Of a stretch of DNA of 64,000 nt, positions 42,133 through 50,258 are shown piece after piece. Source of the stretch: CAZUYC01 sp964624475 (GTDB lineage: Bacteria; Myxococcota_A; UBA9160; SMWR01). Both the position numbers and the translations under genes were made by a program. The notes beneath the pieces are model-generated. The model ran no database searches, was not told the origin of the DNA, and was given only the letters and a program-made list of their open reading frames with translations. Every line of letters begins with the position of its first letter. Positions within the stretch are counted from its first letter, which is position 1. The stretch covers positions 1 through 64,000 of the forward strand of contig CAZUYC010000013.1 of assembly GCA_964624475.1 (NCBI GenBank), given 5' to 3'.

Positions 42133-42402
42133 ATGGACCAGGAAACCCAGATCTCGGCGATCATCTCCCAGGCGACCAAGGAGCTGCTCGAGCGACACGT
42201 CCGCGCGACGGGGGTGAAGAAGGGACACCTCGTCGAGCAGGCGCTGCGACATCACCTGCAGGCGCTACAGGAACTACCCGCAGACGTGATCGTCCATCCG
42301 AAGCTCGTCGTCACCCGAAAGTCCGGCGAGGCGATCCTGAAGCAGATCGAGAAGGGGAAGCCGGTGGACGCGCTGCGAACCCTCCTGCGCGATGGAGATT
42401 AG
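42133..42402 (+). CDS. TacA-like (DUF1778-type) antitoxin
   Basis: An 89-residue protein. Residues 1-45 resemble a ribbon-helix-helix DNA-binding domain (TQISAIISQATKELLERHVR, then GVKKGHLVEQALRHHL); the C-terminal part (IVHPKLVVTRKSGEAILKQI) is the kind of extension that wraps the acetyltransferase toxin. It overlaps the toxin start by 11 bases. Expected to repress its own promoter at 42090-42118. ATG at 42133 is the only start downstream of that promoter. Confidence 0.75.
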   Translation: MDQETQISAIISQATKELLERHVRATGVKKGHLVEQALRHHLQALQELPADVIVHPKLVVTRKSGEAILKQIEKGKPVDALRTLLRDGD

Positions 42403-42916
42403 GCCGCTCCGCGAAGGCGACGACCGGTCCGAGTTTCGCTCCGGTGACCCCGACCTCGATCGATTCTTCCACGCCTTCGCGGGTCAGAACCAGTTCAGGC
42501 ACCACCTCGGCGTCACCTATGTCGCCCTGGAGGAGCGGCGCATCGTCGGATTCGCCACCGTTGCCCCCGGCCACGTCGAGATCGAGGAACTCCCTGCGGC
42601 CGCGCGGAAGAAGCTGCCGCGCTATCCGCTGCCGGTGCTCCGACTCGCTCGTCTCGCCGTCGACCAGACGGCGCGCGGCCAGGGGCTCGGTGCAGAGCTG
42701 CTCCGGTTCGTCCTCCAGCTCGCGCTCCGGATGGCCAACGATTACGGCTGCGTCGGCATCGTCGTCGACGCCCAGCCCGGCGCGGTCGACTTCTACCGGA
42801 AGTACGGCTTCGTCGCCGTCGAAGCGGTGGAGGGACAGTCCGACGTTCGACCCGCTCCGGAACCCTTGTTCCTGGCGACCCGCACCCTACAGAGAGCTCT
42901 GCGGCCGGCGGCCTGA
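42392..42916 (+). CDS. GNAT toxin, TacT/AtaT-like
   Basis: A 174-residue acetyltransferase. FRSGDPDLDRFFHAFAGQNQ (15-34) is the N-terminal mark of tRNA-acetylating toxins, QTARGQGLGAELL (92-104) binds acetyl-CoA, and FYRKYGF (134-140) holds the conserved Tyr. Such toxins acetylate the amino group of aminoacyl-tRNA and stop translation. It overlaps the antitoxin gene by 11 bases. It lies just outside the islet boundary, on the 5' side of tRNA-Gly, so it is probably not part of the same insertion. Confidence 0.8.
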   Translation: MEIRPLREGDDRSEFRSGDPDLDRFFHAFAGQNQFRHHLGVTYVALEERRIVGFATVAPGHVEIEELPAAARKKLPRYPLPVLRLARLAVDQTARGQGLGAELLRFVLQLALRMANDYGCVGIVVDAQPGAVDFYRKYGFVAVEAVEGQSDVRPAPEPLFLATRTLQRALRPAA

Positions 42917-42921
42917 CGGCG

Positions 42922-44235
42922 TCAGAGCTTGCGGATCTTCTCCCGCCCCGCCGCCACGCCGCGCGTCGCGTTGCGGGTGTCGAAGATCCGGGGCGCCAGC
43001 GCCACGACGCGCTGGTAGTCGATGCTCGAGTGGTCGGTGAGGACGGCGACGAGGTCGGAGCCGGCGAGGAGCTCGTCGGAGAGGTCGGCGCTCTTGTAGA
43101 CGCGGCCCTCGATCGCGACCTCCGGGACGTGGGGGTCGTGGCAGCTCACTTCGGCACCCCGCTCGGCGAGGAGACGGATCACGTCGAGCGCGGGAGACTC
43201 GCGCACGTCGGAGACGTCGGGCTTGTAGGCGACGCCGAGCACGAGGATGCGCGCGCCGTTCACGGCGAGGCGGCTCTCGTTCAGGATCGCCGTGACCTTG
43301 TCGACGACGTGGTGCGGCATCTGGCCGTTGATCTCGGTCGCGAGCTCGATGAAGCGCGCCGGGAAGTTCAGGCTCTTCATCTTCCAGGCCAGGTAGGTGG
43401 GGTCGACCGGGATGCAGTGGCCGCCGAGACCCGGCCCCGGCAGGAACTTCATGAAGCCGTAGGGCTTGGTCGCCGCCGCCTCGATCACCTCCCAGACGTC
43501 GAGGCCGAGGCGGTCGCACATCAGCGCCACCTCGTTCGCGAGGCCGATGTTGATGGCGCGGAAGGTGTTCTCGAGCAGCTTCACCATCTCCGCGCTCTGC
43601 GTCGAGGAGACGGTCACGACGCGGTCGAAGACCGCCTCGAAGACCTTCGCGGCGAGCTCGGTGCAAAGCCGCGTCTCGCCCCCCACGACCTTCGGCACCT
43701 CGCGGATCTTGTAGCGCTTGTTGCCCGGGTCGAGGCGCTCGGGGGCGAAGGCCACCGCGAGGTCCTGGCCGACGCGCAGGCCGCTCGACTCGAGCATCGC
43801 GACGAAGAGCTCGTGCGTCGTGCCCGGGTAGGTGGTGGAGCCCAGGATGATGAGCTGGCCGCTGCGGACGCGCTTGCGGATGTCCTCGAGCGCGCGGGCC
43901 ATGTGGGAGACGTCCGGATCCCGGGTCTTGGTGAGCGGCGTCGGCACGCAGACGTTGATCACGTCGCAGCGCGAGAGCTCGCCGAAGTCTCCGCTGGCCC
44001 GCAGGCGCCCCGACGCGACGGCGGCGGAGACGTCGGCCGGGGCCACGTCCTCGATGTAGGACTCGCCGGCGGCGAGCTTCTCCACCTTGCGCGCGTCGAC
44101 GTCGAAGCCCACGACCGGGAAGCCGGCCTTGGCGAATTCCACCGCCAGCGGAAGCCCGACGTAGCCGAGACCGATCACGCCGATGCGCGCCTGGCGGGCC
44201 TCGATCCTCTCGCGCAGCTCGTCGAGCCGGCTCAT
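42922..44235 (-). CDS. UDP-N-acetyl sugar 6-dehydrogenase (WbpA/WecC-like)
   Basis: A 437-residue NAD-dependent nucleotide-sugar dehydrogenase. GVIGLGYVGLPLAVEFAKAG (19-38) binds NAD, GSTTYPGTT and AFAPERLDPG are family marks, and GPGLGGHCIPVDPTYLAWK holds the catalytic Cys274. The HCIPVDP...WK pattern is that of UDP-GlcNAc/UDP-ManNAc dehydrogenases that supply uronic acids for capsule or O-antigen. Full length. It supports an active surface-polysaccharide pathway, though the gene is 8 kb from the other glycan genes. Ends 5 bp from the converging TacT-like gene. Confidence 0.88.
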   Translation of the reverse strand: MSRLDELRERIEARQARIGVIGLGYVGLPLAVEFAKAGFPVVGFDVDARKVEKLAAGESYIEDVAPADVSAAVASGRLRASGDFGELSRCDVINVCVPTPLTKTRDPDVSHMARALEDIRKRVRSGQLIILGSTTYPGTTHELFVAMLESSGLRVGQDLAVAFAPERLDPGNKRYKIREVPKVVGGETRLCTELAAKVFEAVFDRVVTVSSTQSAEMVKLLENTFRAINIGLANEVALMCDRLGLDVWEVIEAAATKPYGFMKFLPGPGLGGHCIPVDPTYLAWKMKSLNFPARFIELATEINGQMPHHVVDKVTAILNESRLAVNGARILVLGVAYKPDVSDVRESPALDVIRLLAERGAEVSCHDPHVPEVAIEGRVYKSADLSDELLAGSDLVAVLTDHSSIDYQRVVALAPRIFDTRNATRGVAAGREKIRKL

Positions 44236-44248
44236 GCGGGGGCCCGCA

Positions 44249-44287
44249 CTCCGCTCGCCTTCGGCTCGCTGCGCACTTCGCTTGCGG
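44249..44287 (+). repeat. Single unit of the 3'-end repeat family
   Basis: Core CTCCGCTCGCCTTCGGCTCG followed by CTGCGCACTTCGCTTGCGG, placed directly after the stop of pgsA (44288, minus strand) and before the start of the UDP-sugar dehydrogenase. Same orientation as the other members although the gene it follows is on the minus strand. Confidence 0.75.
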
Positions 44288-45007
44288 TCATACCCCCCGC
44301 CCTCCGGACTCCCCGAGCCCGAGGCTCCCGAAATAGTCCCGGAAATAGAGATAGCCCGATGCCAGCGTGAGTGCCGTCGCGAGGAAGAGGAGTGTCATGC
44401 CGACCGGGTGGGCGATGCCGAGCGTCTCGGCCGGGAAGAGCAGCGCCCCGATCGAGACGTTCTGGCACAGGGTCTTGGCCTTCCCGAGCCAGGTCGCGGC
44501 CATCACGTGGCCGCCCGCGGAGGCGATCGAGCGCAGGCCGGTCACGGCCAGCTCGCGCCCGATGATGACCACCACCATCCAGGTGCCCCAGGCCGGGATG
44601 CGCGCGGGATCGAGCCCCTCGGCGCCGCGGATCCCCGGGTAGGGGCTCACCAGGAGCACGATCAGCGCCGTCGAGACGAGCAGCTTGTCCGCGAGCGGGT
44701 CGAGGAGCTTCCCGATGTGCGTGACCTGCTGGCCGCGCCGCGCGAGCCAGCCATCGAGCAGATCGGTGGTCGCCGCCACGATGAAAGCCCAGGCGACCAG
44801 ATGGCTCGCGAGCCAGCTGTGGCCGGCGATCGGGAGCAGGAGCAGCACGGGCACGGCGCCCGTACGCAGCACGGTGATCGTGTTGGGGAGGTTCCAGAAG
44901 CGCTCGCGCAGCGCTCCGAACCCCTCCGGAATCCCAACGGACGCCCCGGGAGCGCTGCGCGCGCCGCCCGCGGGCTCCGTGGGCCCGTCACGGAGCGAAA
45001 TCTCCAT
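44288..45007 (-). CDS. pgsA: CDP-diacylglycerol--glycerol-3-phosphate 3-phosphatidyltransferase
   Basis: A 239-residue integral membrane enzyme that makes phosphatidylglycerol phosphate. NLPNTITVLRTGAVP at the start of the membrane part, the full CDP-alcohol transferase motif DLLDGWLARRGQQVTHIGKL followed by LDPLADK, and several membrane helices support the call. An N-terminal extension of about 35 residues is unusual. Its ATG lies 20 bases before the stop of the lytic transglycosylase gene, so the two are probably one transcript. A relaxed-specificity CDP-alcohol transferase cannot be excluded by sequence. Confidence 0.85.
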   Translation of the reverse strand: MEISLRDGPTEPAGGARSAPGASVGIPEGFGALRERFWNLPNTITVLRTGAVPVLLLLPIAGHSWLASHLVAWAFIVAATTDLLDGWLARRGQQVTHIGKLLDPLADKLLVSTALIVLLVSPYPGIRGAEGLDPARIPAWGTWMVVVIIGRELAVTGLRSIASAGGHVMAATWLGKAKTLCQNVSIGALLFPAETLGIAHPVGMTLLFLATALTLASGYLYFRDYFGSLGLGESGGRGV

Positions 45008-45623
45008 GGTAGTGGCGATAGTAGGTCAGAACGCGGCGCACGTAATCCTGGGTCTCCGGGTACGGCGGCACGCCGCCGTAGCGATCGACCGCGCCCGGTC
45101 CGGCGTTGTACGCCGCCACGGCGCGCTCCACGTCGCCGTAGCGATCGAGCATCAGGCGCAGGTAGCGCGTGCCGCCGCGGACGTTCTCGGTCGGGCGCAG
45201 GGGGTCCTCGACGCCGAGCCGGGACGCAGTCACCGGCATGAGCTGCATCAGGCCCTGGGCACCCTTGCGCGAGACGGCCTCGGGATCAAAATTCGACTCC
45301 ACCGCGATCACGGCCTTCACCAGGGCCGGCTCGATCTCGTGCTCGCGCGCGGTGAGCCCGATCAGGCCGTCGTACTCCCAGCGCTGGGGCACCCGCACCG
45401 CCCGCCCCGGCCTTGCAGCCGGGAGCTCGCGGTAGCGGCCGTCCCGCGGGGTATCGGTGAAGTGGAGGACGCCGTCCCGGCCGACGAACGTGTAGATGGG
45501 CCGACCGGCTTCGGCCGAGGGAGCGGCGGCGAGCGCAGCGACGAGCGCGGCGGCGCCGGCCACCCCATGGACCCAGCGTGCGAGCCCCTTCGTCCCTTCC
45601 CGTCGGATCTTCCGCCGTCCCAT
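44988..45623 (-). CDS. Lytic transglycosylase (SLT domain) with DUF4124
   Basis: A 211-residue periplasmic peptidoglycan lyase. The signal peptide ends near AEA (about residue 39). DUF4124 motif IYTFVGRDGVLHFTDTP comes next, then the SLT lysozyme-like domain: VIAVESNFDPEAVSRKGAQG with the catalytic Glu, LMQLMPVTASRLGV, NVRGGTRYLR and AVAAYNAGPGAVDRYGGVPP. Compact but complete. ATG start; divergent from nadB. Overlaps the pgsA start by 20 bases. Confidence 0.88.
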   Translation of the reverse strand: MGRRKIRREGTKGLARWVHGVAGAAALVAALAAAPSAEAGRPIYTFVGRDGVLHFTDTPRDGRYRELPAARPGRAVRVPQRWEYDGLIGLTAREHEIEPALVKAVIAVESNFDPEAVSRKGAQGLMQLMPVTASRLGVEDPLRPTENVRGGTRYLRLMLDRYGDVERAVAAYNAGPGAVDRYGGVPPYPETQDYVRRVLTYYRHYHGDFAP

Positions 45624-45634
45624 CGTCGGGTTCC

Positions 45635-45660
45635 CCCGGGGGGAGCATTGCCCCCCCGGG
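45635..45660. promoter_or_regulatory. Strong GC inverted repeat in the slt-nadB spacer
   Basis: CCCGGGGGG (45635-45643) and CCCCCCGGG (45652-45660) are perfect inverse copies around an 8-base loop. It lies 12 bp upstream of the lytic transglycosylase start in the 131-bp divergent spacer, so it could be an operator or a structured leader. No -10/-35 pair is clear. Confidence 0.4.
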
Positions 45661-45754
45661 CGCCCCCTAACTAGGATCTTCCGCAGTCCACCGACGCCCT
45701 TCCATCGGTATCCGGGGGATCGCTCCTTAGCCCCCGGGCCGCTCCGGAGAACCC

Positions 45755-47359
45755 GTGTCGGACCGCCTCCAGTTCGATTTCCTGGTGATGGGAAGTGGCA
45801 TCGCGGGGCTGTTTTACGCACTGCGCGTCGCCGAGCACGGCAGCGTCGCCATCGTCACGAAGAAGCAGGCCGCCGACTCCGCCACGAACTGGGCGCAGGG
45901 TGGGATCGCGGCCGTGATGGCCGCGGACGACTCCTTCGAGGACCACGCCCGCGACACGCTGGTCGCCGGCGCCGGGCTCTGCCGCCCCGAGGTGGTGCAG
46001 CGCGTGGTCGAGCGCGGCCCGGCGATGATCGAGGCGCTCACCAAGCTCGGCGCGGACTTCGATTCCGCGAGCGGCGAAGGTCCCCGGCGCTTCGACCTCG
46101 GCCGCGAGGGCGGGCACACGCGCCGCCGCATCCTCCACCACCGGGACGCCACCGGACGCGAGATCGAGCGCGTGCTGCTCGCGCGGGCGCGCGCGCACCC
46201 GCGCATCGACCTCTTCGAGAACCACTGCGGCGTGGATCTGCTGACCGCGCGCCGGGCCGGCCGGGCCGGTGCCGACCACGCGCTCGGCGCCTACGTCCTC
46301 GACGGCGCCACCGGCCGCGTCGAGCGCTTCCAGGCGCGCATCACGCTGCTCGCGACGGGCGGGGCGGGCAAGGTCTACCTCTACACGAGCAACCCCGACA
46401 TCGCGTCCGGCGACGGCATGGCGATGGCGTGGCGCGCCGGCGCGACGCTCGCGAACATGGAGTTCGTCCAGTTCCACCCCACCTGCCTCTTCCACCCGAA
46501 GGCCAAGTCGTTCCTGATCAGCGAGGCGGTGCGCGGCGAGGGCGCCTGCCTGCGCACCCAGGCGGGCGAGGCCTTCATGGCGCGCTACCACCCGATGAAG
46601 GACCTCGCGCCGCGCGACGTCGTGGCGCGCGCGATCGACACGGAGCTCAAGAAGTCCGGCGACGAGTGGGTGCTGCTCGACATCACGCACCGCGACCCGG
46701 CGTACGTGCGCGAGCGCTTCCCGACCATCCACTCGCGCTGCCTCGAGTACGGGATCGACATGACGCGCGAGCCGATCCCGGTCGTTCCCGCGGCCCACTA
46801 CTCGTGCGGGGGGGTGCGCACGGACCTGCGCGGCGAGACCGACCTGCCGAACCTCTTCGCCGCGGGCGAGGTCGCCTGCACCGGGCTCCACGGCGCGAAC
46901 CGCCTGGCCTCGAACTCGCTGCTCGAGGCGCTCGTCTTCGCCGACGCCGCGGCCAGCGAGGGGATCGCAAGGCTCGCCGACCTCGCGCGCGACGCGGGCT
47001 CCGTGCCGGCCTGGCAGGAGGGCGACGCGACGGAGAGCCACGAGGCGGTGGTGATCACGCAGAACTGGGACGAGATCCGGCGCTTCATGTGGAACTACGT
47101 CGGGATCGTGCGCAGCGACAAGCGGCTCGCGCGCGCCCGGCACCGCATCGATCTCCTCCAGGAGGAGATCACCGAGTACTACTGGAACGTGAAGCTCACG
47201 CCCGCGCTGGTCGAGCTGCGCAACCTCGCCGCCGTGGCGCAGCTCGTGATCGAGTGCGCGCAGTGGCGCCAGGAGAGCCGCGGGCTCCACTACAACGTGG
47301 ACCACCCGCAGCGGGACGACGCCCGCTTCGCCGCGGATACGCTCGTCCGACGCCCTTGA
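45755..47359 (+). CDS. nadB: L-aspartate oxidase
   Basis: A 534-residue cytosolic flavoprotein, first enzyme of de novo NAD synthesis (aspartate to iminoaspartate). MGSGIAGLFYALRVAEHG (12-29) binds FAD; TNWAQGGIAA, HTRRRILHHRDATG, FVQFHPTCLFHP, RGEGACLR and HYSCGGVRTDLRG are the succinate-dehydrogenase-like flavoprotein marks, and GLHGANRLASNSLLEALVFA is typical of NadB. Length is normal. GTG start. nadA and nadC are not in the window. Confidence 0.94.
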   Translation: MSDRLQFDFLVMGSGIAGLFYALRVAEHGSVAIVTKKQAADSATNWAQGGIAAVMAADDSFEDHARDTLVAGAGLCRPEVVQRVVERGPAMIEALTKLGADFDSASGEGPRRFDLGREGGHTRRRILHHRDATGREIERVLLARARAHPRIDLFENHCGVDLLTARRAGRAGADHALGAYVLDGATGRVERFQARITLLATGGAGKVYLYTSNPDIASGDGMAMAWRAGATLANMEFVQFHPTCLFHPKAKSFLISEAVRGEGACLRTQAGEAFMARYHPMKDLAPRDVVARAIDTELKKSGDEWVLLDITHRDPAYVRERFPTIHSRCLEYGIDMTREPIPVVPAAHYSCGGVRTDLRGETDLPNLFAAGEVACTGLHGANRLASNSLLEALVFADAAASEGIARLADLARDAGSVPAWQEGDATESHEAVVITQNWDEIRRFMWNYVGIVRSDKRLARARHRIDLLQEEITEYYWNVKLTPALVELRNLAAVAQLVIECAQWRQESRGLHYNVDHPQRDDARFAADTLVRRP

Positions 47360-47383
47360 CGCGGGCCCCGGTCGGGCGCTTGG

Positions 47384-49189
47384 ATGGGGTGGATGCGCGC
47401 CGTCGCCGTCGCCTGCTCCGCGCTGGCCTGCGCCGCCCTCGCGGGCTCCCCGTCCCGCGCGCGAGCCGACCCGAGCGCCGCGGCGGCCCCGGAAGCGCGC
47501 GCGGCCGAGCGGATCGCGCGCCGGAGCCTCGAGGACGCCCGCGCGCTCGTGCGCGAGGGGCGGCTCGAGCATGCGGAGATGGCGCTCCGCCGCGGCCTCG
47601 ACGCCCACCCCGACCACGCCCGCCTCCACCGCACGCTCGCGGAGGTGCTCGCCGCGCAGGGGCGCCACGACGAGGCGACCCGCGAGCGCGGGCTCGCGGA
47701 CGCCCTCGAGCCGCCGCCCGGCCCGCTTCCGGAGGGCCCGCTCGACCTGCCGGCCGCGGGGCTGCTCGTCCTGGTCCTGCCCCCCGAGCCCGACGTCGCC
47801 CATCCCGAGCGCCTGGCCGGCGCCTGGCCCGAGCAGCGCGAGATCCGGGCGCTCGAGGCCCGGCTCGCCGTCCGGCTGCGCGGGGCGCGCGTGGTCCAGG
47901 CCGACTTCGAGACGCTGGAGGAAGCTCGGGCCTGGCTCGCGGGGCGCAGGCCGCAGCGCGCCCTCTCCCTGCGCCTCGAGCGCGCCTGGTGCAGCGACTC
48001 GATCAAGGACGGCCGCTTCGCGCTCGGCGTGGTTCGCGCGGCGGCCGCCGCCGCGGGGGCCGCGGAGGGAGGCGCGGCGCTCGGCCGCGAGGTGATCCTC
48101 GACCCCGGGCCGGCGTGCGAGGCCGAGGCGGTCGGGCGGGCGCTCGAGCGCGCGCTCGCCGCCCCGGAGGTGGCGGCCGCGTTGAGCGTGCCGGGCCAGC
48201 CCGGCGCCGGCTTCTCGCGGCGGGCGATCCGCGAGCTCTTCCCGGGCCTCGGCCGCCGGATCGAGGCGGAGCTGCGCGCCGGGGAGGGCCTACTCGCGGC
48301 GGGCGAGATCGAGGCGGCGGCGGCGGCCTTCGGGCGCGCCGCGGCCGTCGATCCCGAGGACCCGGTGGTGCGCGCCTACGTCTTCGAGGCCGAGGCCACG
48401 CTCGCGCTCGCCGCCGAGCTCGCGCGCCGGGCCGGCGAGCCCGCGGGCCCGCTGCGCCTCGACCCGCGCATGACCGAGGAGCAGCTCGCCGCGGCCGAGG
48501 CCCGCCTGCGCGACGAAGAGCGGCGCCGGCGCGAGCTCCAGGCCGCCCTCGCGGTGCTCGACGAGGACGTGCGGGCCCCGGACCCGAAGCTGCTCGCGGC
48601 GCTCCGGGCGGTCGAGATTCCCGACGCGGCGGCCTTCGGGCCGAGCCTGGCCCGCAGGCGCGCCGGCGGGGAGGTCGAGGCGCGCGCCGCCTTCACGCCC
48701 GACGGCACGATCCTCGCCCGCTACTACTTCCCGACCGGCTCCGAGAGCCCGGTGCTCCGCGAGGACGACACCGACGGGGATCGGCGTCCGGACCGCTGGA
48801 TCGCCTACGAGGGCGCGACGCGGCGCGAGGTCTACGAGTCCACCCCGCGCGACGGCCCGGCCGGTGCAAGCCCGCGGCCCGGCGTCCGGATCGTGTTCGC
48901 CGAGGGGGGCGAGCGCGTGGCGCGCGTCGAGATCGACGGCGACGCCGACGGCCGCCCCGAGAGGATCCTGCACTACCAGGCCGGAACGCTCTCCGGGGAG
49001 GCGCGCGACAGCGACGGCGACGGCAGCCTCGACACCTTCGACCGCCTCGACGCTGCGGGCCGCGTGGCCCTGCGCGAGGAGGACGTCGACGGCGACGGCG
49101 CGATCGACGTGCGCAGCGTCTACGAGGCGGGCCGCCTGATCCGCCGCGAGCTCTCCCGCCCCGGTCTCCTCCCCGGCCGCGAGAGCTAG
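47384..49189 (+). CDS. Exported TPR protein with calcium-loop-like repeats
   Basis: A 601-residue protein: signal peptide (VACSALACAALAG; cleavage about 29), TPR-like repeats at 45-105 (ARALVREGRLEHAEMALRRG) and again near 285-330, and a C-terminal part with four spaced acidic loops (EDDTDGDRRPDRW, EIDGDADGRPERI, DSDGDGSLDTFD, EDVDGDGAIDV) followed each time by a YEAG-like strand. That pattern is calcium-binding and structural. The middle has no recognised motif. Follows nadB by 24 bp and may share its transcript. Role in the envelope inferred only. Confidence 0.72.
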   Translation: MGWMRAVAVACSALACAALAGSPSRARADPSAAAAPEARAAERIARRSLEDARALVREGRLEHAEMALRRGLDAHPDHARLHRTLAEVLAAQGRHDEATRERGLADALEPPPGPLPEGPLDLPAAGLLVLVLPPEPDVAHPERLAGAWPEQREIRALEARLAVRLRGARVVQADFETLEEARAWLAGRRPQRALSLRLERAWCSDSIKDGRFALGVVRAAAAAAGAAEGGAALGREVILDPGPACEAEAVGRALERALAAPEVAAALSVPGQPGAGFSRRAIRELFPGLGRRIEAELRAGEGLLAAGEIEAAAAAFGRAAAVDPEDPVVRAYVFEAEATLALAAELARRAGEPAGPLRLDPRMTEEQLAAAEARLRDEERRRRELQAALAVLDEDVRAPDPKLLAALRAVEIPDAAAFGPSLARRRAGGEVEARAAFTPDGTILARYYFPTGSESPVLREDDTDGDRRPDRWIAYEGATRREVYESTPRDGPAGASPRPGVRIVFAEGGERVARVEIDGDADGRPERILHYQAGTLSGEARDSDGDGSLDTFDRLDAAGRVALREEDVDGDGAIDVRSVYEAGRLIRRELSRPGLLPGRES

Positions 49190-49191
49190 TT

Positions 49192-49373
49192 CGACCAACT
49201 CCGCTCGCCTGCGGCTCGCTGCGCGCGCCTTCGGCGCTTGCCCGAGAGCGACCAACTCCGCTCGCCTGCGGCTCGCTGCGCGCGCCTTCGGCGCTTGCCC
49301 GAGAGCGACCAACTCCGCTCGCCTGCGGCTCGCTGCGCGCTCCGCTTGCGCGCGCTGCGCGCTGCGCTTGCGT
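49192..49373 (+). repeat. 57-bp tandem array of the 3'-end repeat family
   Basis: Copies at 49192-49248 and 49249-49305 are near identical; a third (from 49306) follows the unit for about 36 bases, then turns into a GCGC/TTGC-rich tail. Each full unit has the core CTCCGCTCGCCTGCGGCTCG and the hairpin GCGCC-TTC-GGCGC. The array fills the whole space between two converging genes (stops at 49189 and 49374). Confidence 0.88.
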
Positions 49374-50162
49374 TCACTCCGGGGTCACGTAGGCCGACGT
49401 GATCCCGCCGTCGACGAGGAAGGTGGTGCCGTTCACGTAGGAGGACTCGTCGGAGGCGAGGTAGAGCGCGGCGCGCGCCACCTCGGCGGCCTGGGCCAGG
49501 CGTCCCATCGGGACGTGGACCATGCGGCGGGCGCGCGCGGCGGGCTCGGCCAGGAGCTGCTGGAGCAGCGGCGTGTCGACCGGGCCCGGGCAGAGCGCAT
49601 TGGCGCGGATCCCGCGCCGCGCGTACTCGACGGCGATCTCGCGCGTCATGGCGAGCACCCCGCCCTTGCTCGCGGTGTAGGCGATCTGCGAGGTCGCGGC
49701 GCCCATCACGGCCACGAAGGACGCGGTATTGACGATCGATCCCCCGCCCGCGCGCAGGAGCGCGGGGATCCCGTACTTGCAGCCCAGGAAGACGCCCTTC
49801 AGGTTCACGGCCATCACCTGGTCCCACACCGCTTCTTCGGTGTCGACCGGGGAGCCGTCGCGCGCCGGGAAGATCCCCGCGTTGTTGAAGAGCACGTGGA
49901 GCGCGCCGAAGCTGCGCTCGGCGTGCGCGACGGCCGCCTCGACCTCGCGGGCCCTGGCCACGTCCGCGGCGAAGGGGCTCGCGCGGCCGCCGGCGGCGGC
50001 GACCGCGGCGGCCGTGGCCTCGCCCGCGGCCGCGTCGCGGTCCACCACCACCACGGCGGCGCCCTCGCGCGCGAAGAGCAGCACCGACTCGCGGCCGATC
50101 CCGCTCCCGCCGCCGGTCACCAGCGCCGTGCGCCCCGCGAGTCGCCCGCTCGGCTCCGCCAC
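49374..50162 (-). CDS. Short-chain dehydrogenase/reductase (SDR)
   Basis: A 262-residue classical SDR: TGGGSGIGRE (16-25) binds NAD(P), FNNAGIFPA, the Ser of NTASFVAVMG, the catalytic YTASK, and CPGPVDTPLL then TTFLVDGGITSAY. Substrate not predictable; the layout resembles glucose/3-oxoacyl-type dehydrogenases. It stands between two repeat elements and is followed by no obvious partner. Confidence 0.85.
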   Translation of the reverse strand: MAEPSGRLAGRTALVTGGGSGIGRESVLLFAREGAAVVVVDRDAAAGEATAAAVAAAGGRASPFAADVARAREVEAAVAHAERSFGALHVLFNNAGIFPARDGSPVDTEEAVWDQVMAVNLKGVFLGCKYGIPALLRAGGGSIVNTASFVAVMGAATSQIAYTASKGGVLAMTREIAVEYARRGIRANALCPGPVDTPLLQQLLAEPAARARRMVHVPMGRLAQAAEVARAALYLASDESSYVNGTTFLVDGGITSAYVTPE

Positions 50163-50206
50163 GGGGTGGGAATGTACCAGGGCTCGAGGCCCCCGCTCAG
50201 CCCGCG

Positions 50207-50253
50207 CTCCGCTCGGCTTCGCCTCGCTGCGCGGCGGCTTCGCCGCCTTGCTC
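50207..50253 (+). repeat. Single unit of the 3'-end repeat family with strong hairpin
   Basis: Core CTCCGCTCGGCTTCGCCTCG then a perfect 6-bp stem GGCGGC-TTC-GCCGCC (50233-50247). It sits just beyond the stop of the PilZ/PATAN gene (50259, minus strand). As in the other members, it is at a gene 3' end and reads on the plus strand. Confidence 0.8.
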
Positions 50254-50258
50254 CCCCG

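Noticed and set aside
39680..42916. One large island including the TacA/TacT-like pair
   Set aside because: The intact tRNA-Gly separates them; integration at a tRNA 3' end places cargo only on the left side here.
44288..45007. pgsA as part of the phosphonate-lipid pathway
   Set aside because: It is 10 kb away, coupled to a lytic transglycosylase, and matches housekeeping PgsA; nothing in sequence ties it to the cluster.
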